A DNA stretch of 64,000 nt from a virus: positions 1 to 64,000 of the IMG/VR virus record IMGVR_UViG_3300046820_002568. One strand, written 5' to 3'. Made by a program: the position numbers and the translations under genes. Position 1 is the stretch's first letter. Each line of letters opens with the position of its first letter. The notes under the pieces are model-generated. The model saw nothing but the letters and a program-made list of their open reading frames with translations. It made no database searches and was not told the DNA's origin. Below, in pieces: positions 29,971 through 37,834 of this stretch.

Positions 29971-30789
29971 TTAAAGATAATCAAACAAATTTGATGACTC
30001 ATTTCTCAATTTTCTTAGTCCTCTCTCTTTAATTTGTCGTACTCTTTCCTTTGTAAGGTTGAAGTCCTCCCCGATATCTTCGAGTGTTCTTGGCGTTCCT
30101 GACAATCCATAATAGTCCATAATAATCTGTCTTTCACGACTATCAAGTACATCCAAAATCGCCATAAGACCTTCTTTAACTTGTTTGTCACTATTAAAGG
30201 AATGGTCGGGTCTTAGTGAATCCTTATTCTCAATAAGGTCAATCAAAGTATCTCCATCCTCATTAATCTGTGATTCCAAATTAATTACATTTGGTAGGTT
30301 TGCAAATTTACCATCCATAGCATCACCAGTCTTTTCAACACGCTTTCTTTCTTTATGAAGGTCCTGTACAACATTGACTGGAAGTCGAATGGTACGAGAA
30401 TTCTCATTCAAAGACTGAAGAATTGATTGACGAATCCACCACACTGCGTAAGAGATAAATCTCAAATTCTTTGTCCAATCAAAGCTATTTATAGCCCTCA
30501 TAAGTCCAATATTACCCTCTGCAATCAAGTCGGATAAGTCAAGACCTTGGTTTTGGTATTGTTTTGCAATTGTAATTACAAATCGCAAATTACCTTCCAA
30601 TAATTCTCGGTTAATCTCCTCCTTTTCAAAATTGGAAATTTCTCCACTTTGAATTTTCTTTGAGAGTTCCTTTTCCCTTTCAGGTGTCATCACCTTAATA
30701 CGACGAAGTTCTTTCAGATAATACTGAATCTCATCTTGATTAATTGGTGAAGAATTTTTCTCTTGTTTCTCATCCTTTTGAATACTCAT
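29971..30789 (-). CDS. RNA polymerase sigma factor (sigma-70 family, RpoD-like)
   Basis: 272 residues with regions 1.2 (EIQYYLKELRRIKVMTPERE), 2 (LDLSDLIAEGNIGLMRAINS and FISYAVWWIRQSI), 3 (ENSRTIRLPVNVVQDLHKER) and 4 (LEDIGEDFNLTKERVRQIKE), no region 1.1 and a size close to the Bacteroidetes housekeeping sigma (about 290). It looks like an acquired host-type sigma rather than the short T4 gp55 late factor. It would direct host polymerase to phage promoters, possibly the TATTTATA class. Overlaps the upstream gene by 20 bases. Confidence 0.93.
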   Translation of the reverse strand: MSIQKDEKQEKNSSPINQDEIQYYLKELRRIKVMTPEREKELSKKIQSGEISNFEKEEINRELLEGNLRFVITIAKQYQNQGLDLSDLIAEGNIGLMRAINSFDWTKNLRFISYAVWWIRQSILQSLNENSRTIRLPVNVVQDLHKERKRVEKTGDAMDGKFANLPNVINLESQINEDGDTLIDLIENKDSLRPDHSFNSDKQVKEGLMAILDVLDSRERQIIMDYYGLSGTPRTLEDIGEDFNLTKERVRQIKERGLRKLRNESSNLFDYL

Positions 30790-31324
30790 CTAATATAATT
30801 TTTTCGGTTACTGTTAATGATTCAATTCCATTTTCGTTTATTTTGTCCAAAATCTCATCAAGAGTCGGAACATCCTCGCAATTTTCCTCTTCATTCATAA
30901 ATCGTGATAGGTCAACTCCAAGAAATTCTGACAGTCCGTTGATGAATTCATCACTTTCAACACTTATAATGTCATTTTGGATATCATCCAAATTATAATC
31001 CACTTTAATACTATCTGACAAATTGTCAGTATTTACTGTCTCATTGAACAGGTGATTTTGGATTTTCTTGTCATCAATATAGAAATTAACATTTCTATTA
31101 AACGGAACCATAAAATACATTGCGGTCAATTGTTGTAATGGTTCAGCAATTTTCTTCTTAATCTCACCGGTCTTCATAAGTGAAGAAAAGTGATAAATTG
31201 CCCCTGAGTCTCCAAATTGATATTTAACATCCACTGAGGATACTTCGCTTAACAATTTTGCTATGTTTTTGAGAATAAATGGGTGTTCATTGTAATTACC
31301 GTAAACAAAAAGTAGATACTTCAT
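30770..31324 (-). CDS. Hypothetical protein in the sigma-factor operon
   Basis: 184 residues beginning MKYLLFVYGNYNEHPFILKN. The N-terminal half is an alpha/beta domain (VKYQFGDSGAIYHFSS, MYFMVPFNRNVNFYIDD), the C-terminal half acidic and helical. It overlaps the sigma gene by 20 bases and is preceded by a host-type promoter. Because of the fixed link it may regulate or accompany the sigma factor, but no motif shows this. Confidence 0.7.
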   Translation of the reverse strand: MKYLLFVYGNYNEHPFILKNIAKLLSEVSSVDVKYQFGDSGAIYHFSSLMKTGEIKKKIAEPLQQLTAMYFMVPFNRNVNFYIDDKKIQNHLFNETVNTDNLSDSIKVDYNLDDIQNDIISVESDEFINGLSEFLGVDLSRFMNEEENCEDVPTLDEILDKINENGIESLTVTEKIILDEYSKG

Positions 31325-31337
31325 AATTAATTTTTTA

Positions 31338-31369
31338 CAAAAATACGACTGATTTATTTATCTGCCAAA
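31338..31369 (-). promoter_or_regulatory. Bacteroidetes-type promoter of the sigma-factor operon
   Basis: TTTG (31366-31369), 20-base spacer, TATTTTTG (31338-31345), 13 bases before the ATG at 31324. The phage sigma factor thus appears to be made from a promoter read by the host sigma. Confidence 0.75.
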
Positions 31370-31373
31370 TCTT

Positions 31374-33743
31374 TTAATTAACAATTTTACTAATGTTGTC
31401 AACCTTCTTCACTTTGATTGTGTTATCAGCCCACTGCGAAATTAGTGGATTGTGGGTAATAACCAAAATATTTTCAAAATATTCTTTAATCTTAATAAAG
31501 AACTCATAAACCATTTCAAGATTGTCATTTGATATCTTACCAAATACCTCATCAAATACAACTATGTTTGGTTTAGGTAGCGAACAAACTTTAGAAAGGA
31601 CCGCTCTCAAAGCAAGTGATGCGATTGTCTTTTCATATCCCGAACCAGAGACCATAAGTTTTTCAATCTGGGTATTGTTATCAATCATCCAAAACTCAAC
31701 CTCATTCTTTTCAGATATTCTAACCTCAAGTCTAAAGTAACAAGAGTCTTGAAGTAGTCTTTGTAGCTCGGAGTTGATAAGTGGCATCATATTCTTCATA
31801 ATCTTTTTGGCAATACCATTCTTACCATAAAGTTCCAAATAGACCTTATACTTACCTTCTTTGGTTTGTTCTTCTTTAATCTTATCAATCAGGTCAAGGT
31901 TTTTAATCACCTTTTCGTTGTTCTTTGATATTTCAAAATTTGAATTAGATATTGCTCTTTCAACCGTAGATAGTTCAGTTTTAAGTTCATTCAGTCTTAA
32001 ATCAGCTTTAACAATCAAACTATCGGTGTTGTTATTCTTTTGAATAATGTCTTGAACTTCATCATACCTTTTTAACTTATCTTCCAAACTTTGCTTCTTT
32101 GTTTCAAGATTTTCTATTGTTGCTTGATACTTTTCAAATATAAGTTTGTTCTTCTCATACTCATCAAAGTCTTTTTTAAGTTGGACGAAACCCTGTTCTT
32201 TGCTGGAAAGTTCCATCATTACCCCTTCAATCTTGGTTTTTTGCTCGGAAAATCCATCAAGTTCAGCAATTTTTGACTGAGTAATTGCAGCATTCATAAG
32301 TTCAATTCCACAGTGTTCGCACTTTATTCCCCCACTAACTGAACTTTTAAGTCGTTCAATTTCTTTAATTTTACTCTCAACTTCAACCTTTTCTCGGAAC
32401 TGTTTGTTGTATTCATCTTTGATTTTGTCGTGCTGGTCCTCGTGATAATATTCCTTTGGCTCAACGACTTTAACATTGTCTCGGTCGGTTGTGTTTTTGT
32501 TAATCTGAAATTCATATTGCTTAATTTCATTTTGAGTATTCTCAGGGTTCAAAAGTGATATTTCTCTGTCAACTGAAACTTTTGATTTAAGGAGGTTATC
32601 CCTATAATCTTGACCTTTCTTTAGTCTATCATTAATGTCAGTAAGCTTTCCTTCACTCTCGGTAATTAAATTTTGGAGTTCCTTATTCTTCTCTTGAATG
32701 GTTTCATTCTCTTGTTTCAAACTCTCTGTATTATAGATGTTTGAAATCATAGACTTTGAGAACTCCGAGTAGATTTGTTTACCGGTCTCTTCCTTTCTTT
32801 TAAGAAAGTCTAGTCCCAAAAATCTTGATATAACTTGTCCTCTTGCCGTTGGCTTCGACTCAAGTAAATCTTCAAGGTTTGTTCCAGTTGTTAGAATTGT
32901 CATTAAAAAGTCATCGTAATTACCAATAGATTGTTTAATGAAATTTTCTGTCTCTCTTCTCTGTTCTCCTGTAAATTTAACTAGTGAACCATCAGGATAC
33001 TTTTTGAAGAAGTCCAGTTCAGTTTTAACATTCCATTCACCTGATTTTGCTTTCTTTCTTTCAAGTTCCCTTACAATAATGTAGTCTTCACCATCAATTT
33101 CAATCTCACCTTTAACAATAACTTTATTGCTGTCTGAATATCTGTTGAAGATTTCTTCAGCCTTATTTGTTTTTGTTGTGGTATTGAAGAAAAGGAACAT
33201 TAGAAGGTCAACGGACAATACTGTCTTTCCTCCAAAGTTTGGTGGGTCCGATTCAATTACGGTAATCCCACCAAGCTTTTGAAAGTTTAATTTTTGATTT
33301 TCACCATAAGATAAGAAGTTTGAAAATTCAATTGTCTTGATGTACCACTTCTTAAATGCGGGAGTTTCCTCTTGTTCTGATAACATTTTGTTTTCAACTG
33401 CGTTGTCAATCTTTATAATTTCTTCATAAAGGTCTCCCTGATTCTTGGATTCTAAAATACCTTTCAAAAGTTCATGCTGATAGTTTTTGTCCATAATATT
33501 AAGGGACACATCAACATTGTCTTCAACATCTTCAGTCTTCTTTAGTTTTGTAACCAGATTAACTGAAGTTGTATTGTATTTCTTTTGAAAGTATTGCTTT
33601 ACACTCTTTAATTTTTCTTGTGTAAAGTTTTCAGGATAGTCTTCCCATACCACTTGGATTGGGGGATTATCCAATATTTCTAAATCCAAATCTTTTAGCA
33701 TTCTTTTTGGTGTTAAATCTATGTAATTACTGAACAGGTCCAC
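31374..33743 (-). CDS. 46: Recombination endonuclease subunit, SbcC/Rad50 family (T4 gp46-like)
   Basis: 789 residues. Walker A reads PPNFGGKTVL (167-176), retaining N-x-G-GKT but with Pro in place of the first Gly. Long coiled-coil arms flank a zinc hook CEHC, followed by the signature VSGSGYEKTIASLALR and Walker B NIVVFDEVFG. The ATPase pairs with the gp47-like nuclease for resection of ends in recombination-dependent replication. About 130 residues precede the ATPase core; T4 gp46 (about 560 residues) lacks such an extension, and its function is unknown. The nuclease partner lies three genes upstream. Confidence 0.93.
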   Translation of the reverse strand: MDLFSNYIDLTPKRMLKDLDLEILDNPPIQVVWEDYPENFTQEKLKSVKQYFQKKYNTTSVNLVTKLKKTEDVEDNVDVSLNIMDKNYQHELLKGILESKNQGDLYEEIIKIDNAVENKMLSEQEETPAFKKWYIKTIEFSNFLSYGENQKLNFQKLGGITVIESDPPNFGGKTVLSVDLLMFLFFNTTTKTNKAEEIFNRYSDSNKVIVKGEIEIDGEDYIIVRELERKKAKSGEWNVKTELDFFKKYPDGSLVKFTGEQRRETENFIKQSIGNYDDFLMTILTTGTNLEDLLESKPTARGQVISRFLGLDFLKRKEETGKQIYSEFSKSMISNIYNTESLKQENETIQEKNKELQNLITESEGKLTDINDRLKKGQDYRDNLLKSKVSVDREISLLNPENTQNEIKQYEFQINKNTTDRDNVKVVEPKEYYHEDQHDKIKDEYNKQFREKVEVESKIKEIERLKSSVSGGIKCEHCGIELMNAAITQSKIAELDGFSEQKTKIEGVMMELSSKEQGFVQLKKDFDEYEKNKLIFEKYQATIENLETKKQSLEDKLKRYDEVQDIIQKNNNTDSLIVKADLRLNELKTELSTVERAISNSNFEISKNNEKVIKNLDLIDKIKEEQTKEGKYKVYLELYGKNGIAKKIMKNMMPLINSELQRLLQDSCYFRLEVRISEKNEVEFWMIDNNTQIEKLMVSGSGYEKTIASLALRAVLSKVCSLPKPNIVVFDEVFGKISNDNLEMVYEFFIKIKEYFENILVITHNPLISQWADNTIKVKKVDNISKIVN

Positions 33744-33909
33744 TTAATTCTTCGGCTGATTGATTCTCGGTCATTCCACTTAGTTTATCGAGATACTTTT
33801 GCATTTCTTCATTCATTAATTTAGAATAAAGTTTTTTTGCGGCTTCAACTTTTTTGTGTCTAGATTGAACTTTCGCTTTGTGGTTTTTGCGTTGTCTTGA
33901 TTTTGGCAT
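33727..33909 (-). CDS. Small basic protein
   Basis: 60 residues, MPKSRQRKNHKAKVQSRHKK then a helix KLYSKLMNEEMQKYLDKL. The very basic start (11 Arg/Lys in the first 20) suggests nucleic-acid binding. Similar short proteins starting MPKSRQRKxH are common in T4-like phages, without assigned role. Its end overlaps the gp46-like gene by 17 bases. Confidence 0.7.
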   Translation of the reverse strand: MPKSRQRKNHKAKVQSRHKKVEAAKKLYSKLMNEEMQKYLDKLSGMTENQSAEELSGPVQ

Positions 33910-33920
33910 AATATATTAAA

Positions 33921-34280
33921 TTAATTGTTATTCTGAGATGGTCGGTTTTGTTCAAACCATTCGATTATTGCGTTTATTGCCCACACGGCTCCTGAGGACA
34001 TAATTCCATCGAAAAACCAGCTTATCCATATTGGTGACCCAAACAGTTCTAAACTAGGTGAGAAGACAAATAAAGACAAGAAAAATCCACCCCAAGTTGA
34101 GAAACACATAGGACAAGATAGTATTCCTGAAATGAACTCTCCGAGAGGTCTAAATGGTGAATATGGATTATCTCCCCAATTCGAGAAAAAATCTCTAAAT
34201 CTTTTAAAGATTGAGCCGTAAACCATAATGTTCATTAGTCCATAGCTCAAAAGAAACCAACCTAATACTTTAATTAACAT
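33921..34280 (-). CDS. DUF1360-like membrane protein
   Basis: 119 residues with three or four hydrophobic segments. The motif LSCPMCFSTWGGFFLSL in the second third is the conserved CxxCxxxW signature that I associate with DUF1360 membrane proteins of bacteria and phages. The function of the family is unknown. It is placed within the DNA-metabolism block. Confidence 0.75.
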   Translation of the reverse strand: MLIKVLGWFLLSYGLMNIMVYGSIFKRFRDFFSNWGDNPYSPFRPLGEFISGILSCPMCFSTWGGFFLSLFVFSPSLELFGSPIWISWFFDGIMSSGAVWAINAIIEWFEQNRPSQNNN

Positions 34281-34300
34281 ATTTTCTATTTTTTTATTGT

Positions 34301-34753
34301 TTATAATCTATCTTTTAAATTTGAATTCTTCAGGTAGAAAGCATAAGAACTTTTTGTCAAACCTTCAAGGTCATTAACCTTTGAAATCAATTCTTTTATT
34401 GTTTTATTTTTATCTCCAAGTTGTCGGTTAAGCTCAAGTAAGGTTTCTTGTAGTTTTCCACATTCTAATTCTTTTTGGTCTTGGAGTTTGACCTTTAAAC
34501 TTTCTATTTCACTTTGTAACTCTTCAATCTTTGATTTGTCTTCAACCAAAACTTCTTTCTCGAACTCCCTTTCTATAATATCAGGTAATTTACCTTGATT
34601 TAAAAGTCCGTATTTTTCAATTATCAGTCCTTTTCGGAAACATAACATAACAAAACCATCAATATCTGTAATCTCATTTAATTCACAAAACGAAATTAAA
34701 TCTTTATGGTCTTGTTTACTAATATCAATAGTTAACAAATTTTTCTGTTCCAT
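34301..34753 (-). CDS. Coiled-coil protein between gp46- and gp47-like genes
   Basis: 150 residues. The N-terminus (KNLLTIDISKQDHKDLISFC) is alpha/beta. Residues about 75-135 form a heptad coiled coil (KIEELQSEIESLKVKLQDQK). It overlaps the gp47-like gene by 29 bases and may be an accessory of the recombination complex, judged only by position. Confidence 0.68.
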   Translation of the reverse strand: MEQKNLLTIDISKQDHKDLISFCELNEITDIDGFVMLCFRKGLIIEKYGLLNQGKLPDIIEREFEKEVLVEDKSKIEELQSEIESLKVKLQDQKELECGKLQETLLELNRQLGDKNKTIKELISKVNDLEGLTKSSYAFYLKNSNLKDRL

Positions 34754-35504
34754 TTTCTATATCTTCATATGAGTTTATTCTAAATGAAAGGAATGGTTTT
34801 GGGTTATGGAGGTCAACAGTTACGTATTCATCTTTCTCAACATCATAAATTCCATATCCATGTTTGGTCACTGTTTCACCGTAATTTTGGCAAATTGTTG
34901 AGCCAATCATGTAAGCCTTCTTTCCACCAGGTATGTCAAATATTTGACGCTTATGTATATCACCACAAAGAACCAAATCACATCCTGCAAACTTAGAGCT
35001 TTCAAATCCATCTTCAAACTTAAATCCAAGATTTGTTGTTAGTCCTTGGACTGGTCCGTGAAATAACCCAATCTTAACTCTATCATTTTTCTCTATATCA
35101 GGTGGAATATTATGGTCCATAAGTGAATAAACACACCAGTCAATATTATCATCCTGATAAACACCTCTGTTTTTATAGTAAACAACCATTTCATTTTGGA
35201 GTGAATCAACAACAGGTGTAAGAGCATCTAACCTTTCCATATTGGTTTCCAAGAAGTCGTGGTTTCCAGGAATCAATACTGTCTTTGCAATCTTAGAACA
35301 TTCGGTTAAGACCCAAGCTATAAACTCGACTAGCTCAGGGGTCATTTGGTTTTTTGAATGTACTAGGTCACCTGTAAACACAATGCGGTCAGGAGCAATA
35401 TCTCTCCACTGTTTGAAAGCATCTTCCAAGATACTCTTATAAAGGGCATGGTCCTTATACAACCTTACGTGAAGGTCACTAAAGTGAACGATTTTTTTAA
35501 TCAT
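34725..35504 (-). CDS. 47: Recombination endonuclease subunit, SbcD/Mre11 family (T4 gp47-like)
   Basis: 259 residues with all metallophosphoesterase motifs: SDLHVR (Asp10, His12), GDLVHS (45-50), GNHDF (80-84), GLFHGPVQG and CGDIHKR. It is shorter than T4 gp47 (about 340), the reduction being in the C-terminal DNA-capping part. It is the nuclease partner of the gp46-like ATPase in processing DNA ends for recombination-dependent replication. Its start overlaps the zinc-ribbon gene stop by one base. Confidence 0.93.
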   Translation of the reverse strand: MIKKIVHFSDLHVRLYKDHALYKSILEDAFKQWRDIAPDRIVFTGDLVHSKNQMTPELVEFIAWVLTECSKIAKTVLIPGNHDFLETNMERLDALTPVVDSLQNEMVVYYKNRGVYQDDNIDWCVYSLMDHNIPPDIEKNDRVKIGLFHGPVQGLTTNLGFKFEDGFESSKFAGCDLVLCGDIHKRQIFDIPGGKKAYMIGSTICQNYGETVTKHGYGIYDVEKDEYVTVDLHNPKPFLSFRINSYEDIENGTEKFVNY

Positions 35505-35740
35505 TAAAGTTCGATTTTTGGGGTGTCTTCAAAAAATGGATTAAGTTCATCATTAACATGCCCGCAGTCTTTGCAAGCATATGTTGGGAATGGAACAATC
35601 GTATCTTGAGGTGAGCCAGTCATAAGGGCTGGAACCTTCTTAAGCATTGATACTTCTTCAAACAATTTACATCCACATTTTTCACATTGAATTTGGTCCA
35701 TCTGACTTAGTTCAATCTTTGGTCTAATAATTTCGCTCAT
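35504..35740 (-). CDS. Small zinc-ribbon protein conserved in T4-like phages
   Basis: 78 residues with CEKCGC (19-24) and CKDCGH (56-61), a two-Cys-pair ribbon. The middle VPALMTGSPQDTIVPFPTYA is a pattern that I recall from short proteins of cyanophages and other T4-like phages beside recombination genes. Function unknown; a DNA- or protein-binding accessory is likely. Confidence 0.78.
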   Translation of the reverse strand: MSEIIRPKIELSQMDQIQCEKCGCKLFEEVSMLKKVPALMTGSPQDTIVPFPTYACKDCGHVNDELNPFFEDTPKIEL

Positions 35741-35777
35741 ATTTTTTTATAAAATTTAGTAATAATTTATTGTAAAA

Positions 35778-36635
35778 TCAACTCAAGTAATTTTTCATAT
35801 CCATTTCTAAAATTGTATCAATTACTTTTTGTGGAACTCTAAATTCCTCAAACTCAGAATCTTCTCTAAGTAATGTGACAATACAACCATATAATTTTAA
35901 ATTTTCATACTTGGTTCCTTCAAGCATTTTAAGAATTAATTTACCATAAAGAGGTAGTTGGAGGTAATAGTGACCAAGTGCAGTATCATCTATTTCACCG
36001 AATGGGTATTTCATTTTTTTGGTAAATTGATTTGGCATGAAATTCTTTGGTTTGTTAGTCTTATAATCCGTTATAATAAGTCCAAATCCCGTCTTTTGTT
36101 TGTTTTCAACTATCCAAACTTTATCAGGTTGTCCTGTATACCCAATTTCTGAATGCCCTAAAACCATTTCAGTATCTAATAAAACACAATTTCTTTCTTT
36201 CATAATTTTGAGGAATTTATTTCCAGCACTTATCATACTATCCCCCTTTAATATCTGTTCAAAGTCACAATTAAAATCTGGTTTTCTAACTTCTTTAATA
36301 ATATTAAAAATTTCATGTGATTTTTTTTCAAGCATATAGTGAACTCTGCTTCCCATATTGGTTGAATAATCTCCAGCGGCTTTCCATTCCGCAAGTAATC
36401 TTTGTTGTTCTACAAGGTCACCCTTAGCCTTATTATATGATATTGTTTCAGAATCAAATTCAGTGTAAAATTTTTTTAATACTTTACTAACTGAAGGCCA
36501 ATTACTATGTAAAGTACCATCAGTATCTAACATAGTGTATTTGTGAGTAGACTCCTCAAAAGTTAATTGTAACTCTTTTTGTTTTTCAGATATTATATTT
36601 AAAATATCTTCTCTTATTTTATATAAATCCATCAT
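35778..36635 (-). CDS. PD-(D/E)XK nuclease, RecB/Cas4-like
   Basis: 285 residues. Core motifs in order: TEMVLGHSEIGYTGQPDKVW (Glu, then the GxPD-type Asp), LIITDYKTNKP (DxK) and HYYLQLPLYGKLI (QxxxY), the usual order in RecB-like/Cas4-like exonucleases. There is no C-terminal Cys cluster, so no iron-sulfur site as in Cas4. An N-terminal YTMLDTDGTLHSNWPSVSKV region resembles the front part of phage exonucleases. It probably processes DNA ends in replication or recombination. Overlaps the primase stop by one base. Confidence 0.85.
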   Translation of the reverse strand: MMDLYKIREDILNIISEKQKELQLTFEESTHKYTMLDTDGTLHSNWPSVSKVLKKFYTEFDSETISYNKAKGDLVEQQRLLAEWKAAGDYSTNMGSRVHYMLEKKSHEIFNIIKEVRKPDFNCDFEQILKGDSMISAGNKFLKIMKERNCVLLDTEMVLGHSEIGYTGQPDKVWIVENKQKTGFGLIITDYKTNKPKNFMPNQFTKKMKYPFGEIDDTALGHYYLQLPLYGKLILKMLEGTKYENLKLYGCIVTLLREDSEFEEFRVPQKVIDTILEMDMKNYLS

Positions 36636-37531
36636 TAATAGTTCATTTTATAATAGTAGTCATCAATCTTACCCCTCAAATCACAAACATCTTTATCCTG
36701 AGGTAATTTTAATATTTTTATTCTTCCGTGTAGTTTTCCTCCATTTAACTGCTGATATATTTTTTTTGCGTTTTCAAAAGCGTCTCCATCCAAACAAATT
36801 GTTATGTCTCCTTTGGCCCTTTCATATAATTCACCAAATAATAACTCAGGAAGATGTTTTCCAAGAAGAGGTATTGAGTTTTCCAAAAAGAATGAATCAA
36901 ACACTCCCTCACACAAATATATAGGTTTTCCCCAGTCAATCAAACTTTCGTTGAAAATAATAAGTTCTTTTGGAGCTTGGGGGTTCTTGTATTTGCTCTT
37001 TGTTTTAAACCAAGCCCTTGATACAAAGAAGTTTAACTCTCCTTCTTTATCGTAAGATGGAACAATTATTCTTCCAGCATATTCACCCTCACTTGCAAAA
37101 CCAATTCCATACTTTTCTATAATTTCATCAGTTATTCCCCTATCTCTTAAATAATTTCTCGCCTGTTTATGTGGAACATGGAGGGGATTGTAATCTTTAA
37201 ATGATGTAAATTCCTTTGGTAATCTTAAATAAGCTCTTTTTCTTTCTTCTTTTTCTATCTCAGCTGGTTTGAAAATGGAATATAGTTTCTTTTGTTTTTT
37301 GTTTCCGACAAAATCAACAAGTTTTCCTAGAGCCCCTTGGGTTCCATTTATTTCACAACAAGACCAGCATTTATAAACATGGTGATGAATATTGACTTCA
37401 AGATTTCCTTTATTTCTTCCTTCATCACATACATAACAATTGAATGCAATTTGTCCTTTGCTTGGGTAATATTGTTTTTCTTTCCCAAGCATGTCCCTTA
37501 ATAAATCCACTAAAACTTCTTCGTCTTCCAT
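36635..37531 (-). CDS. DnaG-type DNA primase
   Basis: 298 residues. A zinc finger (CYVC 32-35 and CWSC 55-58, with HHHVY before the second pair) is followed by a TOPRIM core: GIGFASEGEYAGRIIVPSYD, the acidic motif YLCEGVFDSF and CLDGDAFENAKK. It lacks the C-terminal helicase-binding domain of cellular DnaG (about 580-600 residues), as do phage primases such as T4 gp61 (342). Makes RNA primers for lagging-strand synthesis. First gene of the block running from 37531 downwards; TATTTTTG with a TTG 22 bases upstream could be its promoter. Confidence 0.9.
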   Translation of the reverse strand: MEDEEVLVDLLRDMLGKEKQYYPSKGQIAFNCYVCDEGRNKGNLEVNIHHHVYKCWSCCEINGTQGALGKLVDFVGNKKQKKLYSIFKPAEIEKEERKRAYLRLPKEFTSFKDYNPLHVPHKQARNYLRDRGITDEIIEKYGIGFASEGEYAGRIIVPSYDKEGELNFFVSRAWFKTKSKYKNPQAPKELIIFNESLIDWGKPIYLCEGVFDSFFLENSIPLLGKHLPELLFGELYERAKGDITICLDGDAFENAKKIYQQLNGGKLHGRIKILKLPQDKDVCDLRGKIDDYYYKMNY

Positions 37532-37599
37532 TTGCCCAAAAATATAATAAAAAACTTTGATTAAATCAACTTCACAAAGTTTTGCTACTTTCTATATTT

Positions 37600-37833
37600 A
37601 TGAATATGCCGACTTCAGTGACATTATCATACACTAACTCAACTGCTGAACCATTTGAGGTTTATTTATGTCTTTCAGGTGGTAGCCCATGTTACTACAT
37701 TGATTACATTAATACTGTGGATGTGCCCTATACATTCAGCGCACCAATACCAATTCAAAATGAACCAGGGTATTGTTTAAAGGTCATTGACTCGGTCAAT
37801 TGTGAAATAACAAATTGTTTTACCATAAGTTAA
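37600..37833 (+). CDS. Small fibre-associated domain protein
   Basis: 77 residues from MNMPTSVTLSYTNST (an alternative ATG is two codons later). The frame is open to a TTG upstream, but TATTTATGAATATG precedes the ATG as in other starts here. The core PFEVYLCLSGGSPCYYID and GYCLKVIDSVNCEITNC matches in layout the start of the protein at 53410-53787 (PFDIYMCDIGMVECVFIE, IKIIDANGCQ), so the two are paralogues. It ends one base before the giant adhesin gene and is probably a fibre tip, chaperone or collar subunit. Confidence 0.68.
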   Translation: MNMPTSVTLSYTNSTAEPFEVYLCLSGGSPCYYIDYINTVDVPYTFSAPIPIQNEPGYCLKVIDSVNCEITNCFTIS

Positions 37834-37834
37834 A

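Noticed and set aside
35778-36635. Cas4 of a phage CRISPR system
   Set aside because: The Cys cluster for the iron-sulfur site is missing and there are no other cas genes; a RecB-like replication nuclease fits better.
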